A stretch of DNA of 13,369 nucleotides from Triparma columacea (lineage: Eukaryota; Sar; Bolidophyceae; Parmales; Triparmaceae). How positions within the stretch are numbered: the first letter of the stretch is position 1; each line of letters opens with the position of its first letter. The translations under genes and the position numbers were made by a program. The notes below the pieces were generated by a model. That model did not search any database and was not told where the DNA came from. It saw only the letters and a list, made by a program, of their open reading frames with translations. Shown piece after piece: positions 1 to 7,644 of this stretch. Location: contig BRYA01000024.1 of assembly GCA_030267965.1 (NCBI GenBank), positions 24,767 to 38,135 on the forward strand, written 5' to 3'.

Positions 1-399
1 GTGTGAGCCATGGTTCTTAGCTTTGTACGGAGTGTGGTTAGTTCTGGGCAAGGGGGAAACGCTGGTATGAATGGTAAGTACAACGAATTTGTGAGGTAAT
101 TAACTTGTTAATGCAACCAAACTTGGCTTGGAAGATGACCATGTCGTTGGGGGCGACCGACAGGGGCGATTTTCACGCGTCGATGCGAGGGGAGTGGAGG
201 GGGGGGGTGCTTCGGGGACTTGAGGGAGGGGTGAAAAAAAAAAGATTAAAATCGTATTTCTACGACGAAGTCGGGCTGTCGCGCTTTTAGTATTGATGTA
301 TTAAGCGCGGCTCTTTATTTAGAACGATTGACTACACCGTCTGGTGTCCAATTTACAATTTTTCTTCTTTCTTATTGGCACCCTATAATTGGTTTACGT

Positions 400-413
400 A
401 CGCGACGTCGCGT
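400..413. repeat. Perfect 14-base palindrome with a GACGTC core
   Basis: ACGCGACGTCGCGT at 400-413 is identical to its reverse complement. The core GACGTC contains the ACGT centre typical of bZIP-binding sites, so a regulatory role is possible. No gene start nearby can be tied to it, and it may simply be a chance CpG-rich palindrome. Confidence 0.4.
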
Positions 414-498
414 CTCCTTCCGGATAATCGTCCCCTACGCCTACCTCGACCGGGTCCTGTAATATTTTTACGTGCGGTGGTGTTTTATTTTATTTTGA

Positions 499-547
499 GG
501 GGGGGGCTCGGTTTTGTCAAATAATCAGCTCAGGGGGGCTCGGTTTT
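499..547 (+). repeat. Two copies of a G-rich short repeat
   Basis: The 15-base core GGGGGGCTCGGTTTT occurs at 501-515 (inside a run of eight Gs) and again at 533-547, 32 bases apart. The first copy continues GTCA, giving a 19-base identity with 5885-5903. The second is preceded by CA, giving a 17-base identity with 5883-5899. No inverted copy was seen in the window. Identity of this length in 13 kb is not expected by chance, so the three sites must be related. They could be the terminus or scar of a small mobile element, or a dispersed short repeat. Confidence 0.7.
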
Positions 548-772
548 CACCAACCCTCCCTCGCCAACTCCTTCCAACTGATTCATTTTGTTTATTTGGG
601 ACACAGACGGCAAGAGACGTCACGCCCATCTTCTCACAGTACCCCACAAGCCCCATTACCCACCAGGGTAGAGAATTCCGACGGTTTTGAACCCCAAAAC
701 ACCATATCCACAACTTGCCCCAACCTCAACGAGGTCGCATTGGGAAGAATTTTGAGGACCCTAGAACCTCAG

Positions 773-1004
773 GTGAGCGAAAGACGGGCGGCGAGGAACG
801 AGTGTGGGAAATACCAAGCAATCGTAAGTTCATATCTATACCTAGAACCGAAGTACACAAGCATCCAGCAGGCCTGCTGGCGAGGAGGATGGGAGAGTGT
901 TTTTCTCATGTTTTTAAACGATTAATGTCGCGCAATCGCAAATAAATACCAACGTCTAACTACGCCCTACTTCCGCCTACCCGTAAAATTTCGCTCACTG
1001 GCAG
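773..1004 (+). other. Candidate intron of an unidentified transcript
   Basis: The sequence CAG/GTGAGC occurs at 772/773 and an alternative donor ATC/GTAAGT at 823/824. A CTAAC sits at about 955-959, followed by a pyrimidine-rich stretch and the acceptor GGCAG ending at 1004. Both donors fall in the same phase of the frame open from 428. The signals match those of the well-supported introns elsewhere in the window, but the flanking exons have no recognisable protein, so this is inference from splice signals only. Confidence 0.25.
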
Positions 1005-1071
1005 GCATTTTCAACTCCCTAAAACCCTCCCAAAGCACCTTAAGAGGAGTCCTAGTAATCTTAATCAACTT

Positions 1072-1470
1072 CGCGGCAAGGTTCCTCCCGCTCGATTGCA
1101 TTAATACATCTAGTCGACCGATTTGTGCGTGTAAACCGACCCGTCACACTTCCACGCACCAGCACCAATACATCTCCCGCAAGGTCTGTCGGTGACTTCC
1201 TCCCGTTGAGTACCCTCATTCACCACCGCGGCAAGGTTCCTCCAGCTTGATTGCATAAATACATCTAGTCGACCGATCTGTGCGTATAGACCGACCCGTC
1301 ACACCTCCACGTGTCAGCACCAATACCTTTCCTGCAAGGAGTGTCGGTGACTTCCTCCCGTTGAGTACCCTCAATCACCATCGCAGCAAGGTTCCTCCTG
1401 ATTGATTGCATTAATACATCTATTCGACCGATTTGTGCGTCGTCCAAACTACATATAGACTGTTCGTCAC
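1072..1470 (+). repeat. 155-base tandem repeat, about 2.5 copies
   Basis: Unit 1 is 1072-1226, unit 2 is 1227-1381 and unit 3 is a partial copy from 1382. Each begins CGC(G/A)(G)CAAGGTTCCTCC, followed by GATTGCATAAATACATCTAGTCGACCG-type sequence. Units 1 and 2 agree at roughly 88-90% of positions by eye. Unit 3 follows the others to about 1440, then shows an apparent insertion of about 14 bases, and resumes as an ATAGACxGxxxGTCAC-like segment to about 1470. The array stops 8 bases before the ATG of the C2H2+CW gene, so it occupies the place of that gene's promoter or 5' leader. No protein coding is apparent in it. Confidence 0.85.
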
Positions 1471-1478
1471 TATATGTA

Positions 1479-4400
1479 ATGCCCCTCCGAATATGCAAAT
1501 GCTGTAATTTCAGTACCTTTCATAAGGGAAATTTTGATAAGCACATGAAGTCGGCGAAACATCTGGCAAATTCCGCGTCGCACGCCCTAACCGAGTTGTC
1601 GACCATGCCCCAGGTTGATGCTTCCAGTGTTCCACAACAAGGCGCCAATTTCTATAAAACCTACAATATTGAATCAACACAAAACAAACACAACATCAAC
1701 AAAAAGGCCATCTCCTTTCAACAACTGCAAAGCACATATCCAGCCGACCAAAACTCTGCCTTTCACAAAGTCATTAGACATCGTGCAGCCTACCCAAAAG
1801 AGCAGTCGAAACTCTGCCAATGCATCACTCCATTTCTACATTTCACCATACTTTTCGCAACTCTTGAATACTTAAGGGCGATTTCCGAATCGGTGTCGCC
1901 AAGCGCCCCCACTTCCGCAAACTCTTCGGCCCCCACTTTGGCCCCCACTTCGGACTCCGCCTCCACTTCGGGCTCCACTGCTCCCAACTCCATTAACCGC
2001 CCCACTGGAGGAAGTCCTCTACAATCTGATGAAGATTATCAGGCTTGTGTTTCGTACAAGTACAATGGTTTTACGACGTATGGGCCTTCGACTTCCGGTG
2101 AGTAGCTGAAAACAATCTCACAATAAAACAACAAAATTCTTGTAACTCTATTCTCAACCTTATCACATTCTTTCTCTTCCAAAAAAACAGACCGTACAAA
2201 CGGGGACGTCGTAGGAATATTTGAAATCAACCTCAATACCCTTGCGATCAGGGCACGCCGACTTCCTCTAGATAATCCCGACCACCATAAAGATTTATCA
2301 ATGACAAGTGGTGATTGGGATAAGCCCTTTGGTTTTTTAATGAATTTCCTTACAGACGCAAAAAGGTCAGGGTCAACCCAATACACTGCGACTGCCTTTC
2401 TCCGAAAGGTGCCCATGGCTCTCATTGGTTGTCGCCCCCAAGGCAACCTATACAAACGCCTCCGAAGGGATTACGCGGAGGAAGTTGAAAAAATGAATTG
2501 TGGAGATAAAGTGAAAATCCTGAAGGTGAGAACAACACATTGCACTTCCACTCTAACGGGGCGCCAGGGGCGCTCAACCGGTTCAGTTTCTTTTCTCTTC
2601 AACAAATCCTCACCCTCACCCTCCTGCATAGGGAAGAATAATTACGGGAGCGCAGGATAACAATGGCAACCTCACCGTAGTCCTTGATGGTTGCGACATC
2701 ATCATTCTAATTCCAGCTTATTTAATAGTACCTACTAGATCCGCTGCTCAGGTGCTTTCGCGTTTTAATGACGCTTTTATCATTCAAGAACCTAGACAAA
2801 AGTGGGGCTTCCTTGACGAAGACAAGACCTTCTACGTTCCCCCAATGTTGTTTTGGCCCACCCATCTCATGTTCATCTTGGAGTTCATTCATCCACAAGG
2901 CATTGTAGGTTTCCCGCACTTTGCGAGGCTTTGCACTTTCATCAAGAGAACTGACAGAAAGTGCGGTTACACCGACCATGATGCGTTGAAAGGGAGGCTA
3001 GGGTTCACTGCGTTTTGGTTGTGGGCCTCGAAGGTAAGAAAAAACAAGAAAACAAATTGAATCGAAGATCATGAGTGCTTCGTCGAATGTAATCTCTAAA
3101 ACCACATTAACGTCTCCTTTTACTCCTGTCTCGTCTCGTAGAACGTAGATAAGTTAGGGTCTGTATTTGAAAAGTATACCTCAACAGAAATAGTTAGTGC
3201 AGCCGACGAGCTAGCCAAACAAGATGAAAACAACCGAACCGAGGAAGCCAAAAGACATTCCGCCAATAGACAGCCCTCAGGCCCCCAAACAATGCGAACC
3301 CGCCGTTCCGGAAAAGACAAAGGTGCCTCAACATCAAGCGAAAACCCGGAAATTATTACGGGCGGATTTAGATGGGGGGATTATCCGGAGCTGAAGAATT
3401 TTCTGATGGCCTCAAAGCACGAGTACTGGAAGAGTGCCGTCAAGGAGAAGAAGCAGTTAATGATTAAGCTCATCGAGGACATCAGGTAAGAATTGGACGA
3501 GTAAAATCGAAACGCACTCATTACGAGGACATGTGCGATGCTATGCTCGCTTCACTCGCCACACAAACCTATCACCTTAACACAACCCTTTCCTGCAGGC
3601 GCATTGCCACCGAAAAGGGCTTGAAATTCGACCCCGCGGTGTTTGATGACAAGAAGGTCCGAGACAGAATACTTGGCTTCTTCTCGAACGAAGTCAAGAA
3701 CGCCAAGAACATGCTCAAGACCGAAAGACTCAAGACCGACCTCAAAACTCGTTCGTTGTCACAGAATGAGAACTGGGTCCTTTGCGACAGCTGCCAGAAG
3801 TGGCGCCTCCTCCCCCCCCATGCCGACATGGAGAGCCTTCCCGACAAGTGGTACTGCGAGCTCAACATTTACGACGAGAGGAGGAACAACTGCAGCGCCA
3901 AGGAGCAGGTGAGAACGGAGCAAGAGAATTGAAAGCAACCAGCAGGCGAAAATCTTTCTAATAAGCTCACTAATGAAACCCCTGCTCGCTTCGCTCGCCG
4001 CACTCACAGACCTCCGAGGAGGCCAAGAGGGAGCACGCAGAGAAGATGGCAGGGCCGGAAGTATTTGACGAGGATGAATCTGATGTGGATGAACCTAAAA
4101 TAGGTGCACTTGATTCGGCTAAAGTCGCTCTTCTCGTTGAGGCCGCCGACTTTGGGGGTGAGTTGTACAAATTCCGGAGGTTGATTCAGTTGCTCGAGTT
4201 GTACGCTCGCTCTGATTCCGAAGTCAATTGTAGAACAGGTCCACCGACCGTCTTTAGAGCTAAGTCTGGTGTTACCTACACGAGGGAAGACGGCGGACAC
4301 TTTGTGCCTAGCTACGAGGTCAAAACGTTTCCCATTATTTCTCACAAGGAAATATCGGAGCTCGCGAAAATACTCGCCAGACTCCCTACCCACAAAGAGT

Positions 4401-5092
4401 TCATAAAGACAGTAGCTGCAGATCTTGATCTTCGCCTAAAGGAGCCAATCATGCTGAAGGCCTGGGGGGCCTGGAGGGGAGCGATCGAGATGATGAAGGA
4501 GAAGAAGAAGTTGTTAGCCGCGTGGGGGAAGCAGATCTTTTCCGTGACTATTTCCGGAGGGGGGGGGGGGGGCACCCTAACAGGAGGAAAATCCTTCTCA
4601 GAGGATGAATGGGAAGCCCAACAGGACTGGAAAGAAAGTTCGAGCTCCCAGGTGGATGATAGGCGGGACTTCAGTGAAATCGTTGAGACTCTTGCAGAGG
4701 TCCTAGATAGAACTCCAATGCTCTCCGACCTTCAAAAATTAGAAGGTATGGGAAACAACTTCGATGTCACCAAGAGGATAAGAGGGCTCGGCGTGAGCCC
4801 AAGGAGCGCATCCGCGGCGACAGCTGCATCGCCCACTGCGACTCAACGTTCACGCGTCTCCTACAAGGACAAGAGCCCTGGAGGACTCTCCATCTCAGAG
4901 GAGGACTGGGAAATCGCAGCTGAGGGCACGGCGGAGAACATGGACATGGATTCACCCGAAAGCACCAAGAGCATCAGCGGGAAATCGCCCAGACGCAAGA
5001 AGGGGAGAATGTTCTCCCCAAAGACGACAGAGTCCATGATGCAGCAGGGGGGGGAGGGGGGGAAAGGAGGAGGCAGTACATTTTCCTTCTAA
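1479..5092 (+). CDS. C2H2 and CW zinc-finger protein, six exons
   Basis: Exons are 1479-2097, 2191-2525, 2632-3033, 3142-3485, 3599-3908 and 4010-5092. Every junction has GT-AG ends and matching phase, giving 1030 residues. Residues 6-28 form a finger of C-x2-C-x12-H-x5-H type (C6, C9, H22, H28). A Ser/Thr/Pro/Ala-rich linker follows at about 140-190. A globular-looking part (about 207-470) matches no family I recognise. A charged helical stretch leads to a CW domain at 626-665: W626, C629, C632, the KWR motif at 634-636, W651, C653 and C665. CW domains read histone H3 tails methylated at lysine 4, so a nuclear chromatin-reader role is likely, but no catalytic domain is visible. The C-terminal third has a helical block, an oligoglycine stretch coded by 14 Gs, two acidic SE-(D/E)-(E/D)-WE motifs and a basic tail. 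Exons 1-4 look more A+T-rich than exons 5-6. The first ATG is used as start, but the frame is open upstream of it, so an earlier start or exon is possible. The CW assignment is firm. Inclusion of exon 1 rests on splice phase and signals. Confidence 0.8.
4559..4572 (+). repeat. G14 homopolymer inside a coding exon
   Basis: Fourteen consecutive Gs encode an oligoglycine stretch in the last exon of the C2H2+CW gene. The frame is protein-like on both sides, so the stated length keeps the gene in frame. A miscounted or slipped G would remove about 170 residues, including both SE-acidic-WE motifs. Confidence 0.9.
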
Positions 5093-5524
5093 AAAAGCCT
5101 AAATGAATACGTGTGTAGGAATAAACAGAGTTTTGAAGAATGTGATTATGGGACGTACTGGGGGCATTCCCGTCCGATCCCCGGCATATTTCCCCACTTC
5201 CCCATGTACCTCCTTAACATGCCTTGAGAACATCTTTCTGTTTCGTAGACAATTTTATCAGATTGGAATATTGGAGGGATTAACAAAAAGGGCAAGTAAG
5301 ATACGAAAAAGGCTAAGAAAAGACTAAACTCCAAGACACAAAATTCAACGCATCAGAAAAACATCCAATTAACAGACGCAACAACTCTCAAGGGTCAAAA
5401 CAAGGACAGCCGAGGAACTGATCCCGATAGAGACGACATTACTGTCTCTATTCCTCCGCCTCTAAAGAACCTGAAGCTCCGCCGCGTTGAGAAGTAAACG
5501 CCGCTGTAACGGACTCTACCCCCT
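5093..5524. other. Intergenic stretch with coding-like debris
   Basis: No complete gene is recognised between the C2H2+CW stop and the kinase fragment. One frame (5249-5497) is open except for a single in-frame TAA at 5297-5299, and reads as lysine-rich sequence on both sides of that stop. It ends in an IPPPLKNLKLRRVEK-like tail before TAA at 5495-5497. A TTAAC at about 5214 and a pyrimidine-rich stretch with TAG at 5248 look like a 3' splice site just before it. The TAA also lies inside a GTAAGAT donor-like site at 5296. Splicing from an ATG at 5103 (exon to 5295) to 5376 would restore a frame of about 105 residues, but this rests on weak signals and an ATG only 10 bases after the previous stop. 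It could be a small gene, a remnant or a 3' untranslated region. Confidence 0.3.
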
Positions 5525-5906
5525 ATGTCCACCCCCAACCCCACCCCCAACCTTGTCTATTGTCGTCATCGGTGATGTCTTCCTTGATATAATAATATCC
5601 TCTCCTTCTCATCCTCAACCCGGTGGTGACTGTCTCCTCCCAGAACCCGTTATAGAACTCCCAGGAGGTTCAGGTCTTAACCTTTGCACCCACCTTTCAA
5701 GCTCCCTCTCCTCCAGCCTTACCTTTCACGGCAGCCTCAACGCCGGCGACCGCATGGGTCAGGTCCTCACCCGTCACCTTTCCCTCCACGGCGTCCCCTT
5801 TGTGAACCACAACCCCCTCTCCCTCCCCACCGGCCACTGCGTCGTGGTCAGCTGCCCTGGCGACCGCTCCTTCTACACCCACCAGGGGGGCTCGGTTTTG
5901 TCATAA
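5525..5906 (+). pseudogene. Truncated PfkB-family sugar kinase fragment
   Basis: From 5553 the frame reads as the N-terminal third of a PfkB (ribokinase-like) carbohydrate kinase. It has the first beta strand and substrate motif VVIGDVFLDI, the glycine-rich LPGGSGLNLCTHL segment, the NAGDRMG motif and the DRSFYTHQGG segment. In intact members (about 300 residues or more) a lid and the C-terminal catalytic GAGD and ATP-binding region follow. Here only about 118 residues remain, and the frame stops at 5904-5906. The break coincides with the repeat CAGGGGGGCTCGGTTTTGTCA (5883-5903). The kinase frame has no ATG before the middle of the domain. A candidate ATG at 5525 lies in a different frame, separated by runs of C. 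The fragment therefore looks broken at both ends, and its catalytic half is absent. A homopolymer assembly error could explain the 5' problem but not the 3' loss. Confidence 0.7.
5883..5903 (+). repeat. Third copy of the G-rich short repeat
   Basis: Bases 5885-5903 are identical to 501-519, and 5883-5899 are identical to 531-547. This copy covers the exact point where similarity to PfkB kinases ends and supplies the last residues and the stop-codon context of the fragment. That position suggests the repeat marks an insertion, deletion or recombination junction. Confidence 0.7.
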
Positions 5907-6011
5907 ACCCTTTTTCTGCCTCCCCTGATCGCCTTCGTCTTTTCCGAACCAGATCCAGCAGCCAGAGAGCTCATTGGCCCAAAGAACAAAGGCTCTCACA
6001 TAGTAACGACG

Positions 6012-7553
6012 ATGTCCAGCAACGCTAAAATGAGCCTCCTCGAGGAAGCAAAAGCGCGCGCGGCCAAGCAGAAACAGGGAGGTGGACAAGCTGCTGCTAA
6101 CCCTGCTGCTAACCCTGCGAGTTCTTCCCACGACAGCATCCCCACCTATGCCATCCCAGTGCCCCAGGCGCCTCTCGCCACGGTCCCTCTTGCACCCCCT
6201 CCGGTTCAGGCCCCGCTTCCACCCATCACATACGCGCCCCAGCCCCAATTCAACACCCAACAGGCCCAATCCCAACAATATCCTCCCAACCCTGGAATGG
6301 AACAGTCAGTGAATTCAACAAAAGCAGGGCCACTTTCGACAAAGGAGAAGGCGAAGCTCGCGCGGGATGACTGGAAGATCAATGAGAGTAAACTGAATTC
6401 TGCGAGTGTGAATAAGACCTTGAAGTCAGGGGGGATTGTTGCACCACGTTGGGTCCCTAATAAGGAACAGAACAACTGCACAACCTGCAACTGCCAATTC
6501 GACTGGGTCAAGAGGAAGCACCACTGCAGGCGCTGTGGATTCGTTTTCTGCGGCGACTGCAGCAGTCACAGGAGCCTCCTCCCTGCAGGCACGGCTGCCA
6601 AGGAGAGCGACACAAAGAACCCTCGGAGGGTATGCGGGCCCTGCCACGAGGCCGTCAAGCCCCTTCAGGACCAGCTCGCCATGTCATCGTCAAACGCGGT
6701 TCGCGAGAACACCACGACAAGCAAGAACCGTTACCTCAACTCCCCCGTCCGCTTCACCATGGGGGCAGAGATTCGCAAGGCAGCCTACATCATCAAGAAC
6801 TTTCACACCGGCCTGCAGTCCTCGACTATTGACGACAGGAGCGTCCCCCTCAAGCTTATCAGGGACGCCTGCGGACTGGCAATCCTGACAGTTGCCAAGG
6901 GCGGGTTTCTTTGGACCGGGAGGTTGGGTACTGGGATTGTTATTAGTAGGAGGGGGGACGGCACGTGGTCGCCCCCCTCGGCTATCATGCTCGCGGGCTG
7001 TGGGTTTGGTCTCCAGGCCGGGGGAGAGGTCACGGATATTGTCATTGTCCTCACGAGCCAGTCGGCTGTGAATGCCTTTTCCGGGAAGGGCCAGGTCAGC
7101 CTTGGAGCCGAGCTTAGCATCGCTGTGGGACCCTTAGGCAGGAGTGCCGAGGGGGCCCTAAGGGCCGGGGATAAGGGCATGTCAAGCTGCCTTTCCTACT
7201 CTCACTCCAAGGGTTTGTTTGGCGGCATAAGCATTGAGGGCAGCGTAATTTCCCAGAGATCCGACATCAACCGGAATTTCTACGGGACTGACAAATACTC
7301 AGCCGAGGATTTGCTCAGGGGGAACGTTCCTCCCGCCCCTGCGGCCAAGCCGCTCTACGATGCCTTGCAAGCACTGCTCGACAGCGACCCAACGAACAAA
7401 ATGAGGGCTGGCTTCCTGGGCCAGCAAGGGGGGGGAGGACAGCCTGTGGGGAGCGGACAGCAATACCAGCAGCAGCCACTGCACCAGCCCGTGGCACAGC
7501 AACAACAGGGGGGAGGGGCAGGAGGCAACCCAGGCAACCTCGTGGCGATTTAG
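6012..7553 (+). CDS. FYVE and SYLF domain endosomal protein
   Basis: This intronless gene encodes 513 residues. The first ATG is 6012 and a second in-frame ATG is at residue 7. A charged N-terminal helix and a Pro/Gln/Ala-rich linker (about 25-100) precede a FYVE zinc finger at about 147-213. Its eight ligands are C156, C159, C172, C175, C180, C183, C208 and C211, with the phosphoinositide-binding RKHHCRRCG core (168-176) and RVC (206-208). A SYLF (Ysc84/SH3YL1-type) lipid-binding domain spans about 250-425, with the typical GTGIVISRR, GTWSPPSA, GLQAGGEVTDIVIVL and NAFSGKGQ segments. A Gln/Gly-rich tail follows. FYVE domains bind phosphatidylinositol 3-phosphate on endosomes. Proteins with this pair of domains, such as Arabidopsis CFS1, act in endosomal sorting and autophagosome to multivesicular-body traffic. 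The usual WxxD motif reads WVPN here (W147). The gene converges on the membrin gene with only 91 bases between the two stops. Confidence 0.9.
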   Translation: MSSNAKMSLLEEAKARAAKQKQGGGQAAANPAANPASSSHDSIPTYAIPVPQAPLATVPLAPPPVQAPLPPITYAPQPQFNTQQAQSQQYPPNPGMEQSVNSTKAGPLSTKEKAKLARDDWKINESKLNSASVNKTLKSGGIVAPRWVPNKEQNNCTTCNCQFDWVKRKHHCRRCGFVFCGDCSSHRSLLPAGTAAKESDTKNPRRVCGPCHEAVKPLQDQLAMSSSNAVRENTTTSKNRYLNSPVRFTMGAEIRKAAYIIKNFHTGLQSSTIDDRSVPLKLIRDACGLAILTVAKGGFLWTGRLGTGIVISRRGDGTWSPPSAIMLAGCGFGLQAGGEVTDIVIVLTSQSAVNAFSGKGQVSLGAELSIAVGPLGRSAEGALRAGDKGMSSCLSYSHSKGLFGGISIEGSVISQRSDINRNFYGTDKYSAEDLLRGNVPPAPAAKPLYDALQALLDSDPTNKMRAGFLGQQGGGGQPVGSGQQYQQQPLHQPVAQQQQGGGAGGNPGNLVAI

Positions 7554-7644
7554 ACGACTTGTTGGGGAGGATAACGAAGAAATCAAGTTTCCCAAAAAAA
7601 TGAAAGCATTTTTGTTTATACAATACAACACGACTTGCAGTTCT

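Larger units (their letters stand above)
1..1071. other. 5' region without a recognisable gene
   Basis: No reading frame here resembles a known protein. Some splice-like signals are present. A GTAAGTAC donor at 74, a TTAAC at about 98-102 and a CAG acceptor ending at 163 would make a 90-base intron, but the joined frame gives only about 44 residues. A frame open from 428 runs to a GTGAGC donor at 773 and a second GTAAGT donor at 824, with a CTAAC near 955 and a GCAG acceptor ending at 1004. That frame has no ATG between 428 and 773, and the joined frame stops within about five codons after 1005. These may be untranslated or non-coding spliced exons, or a gene whose start was missed. The region also has poly-G and poly-A runs (about 200-210 and 233-242). 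Confidence 0.4.

Noticed and set aside
1..70. C-terminal exon of a gene entering from the left (frame 2, stop at 68-70)
   Set aside because: Only 22 codons are visible and nothing identifies them. A different frame with a strong donor at 74 is equally plausible.
1072..1470. Possible CRISPR array
   Set aside because: The units are 155 bases long, contiguous and diverged, without short repeats and unique spacers, and the DNA is eukaryotic.
1479..2097. Integrated giant-virus fragment
   Set aside because: Only a single finger resembles viral proteins. The exon splices in phase into a cellular chromatin-type gene and no viral structural or replication gene is nearby.
6090..6118. CTAACCCT repeats resembling telomere sequence
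   Set aside because: They are two codon-level copies of an Ala-Ala-Asn-Pro segment inside the FYVE+SYLF coding sequence and are not a telomeric array.
5901..6278. Long minus-strand and alternative-frame open frames over the kinase fragment and the FYVE+SYLF gene
   Set aside because: They overlap a gene with clear domains and have low-complexity, non-family sequence. They are shadows of G+C-rich coding DNA.
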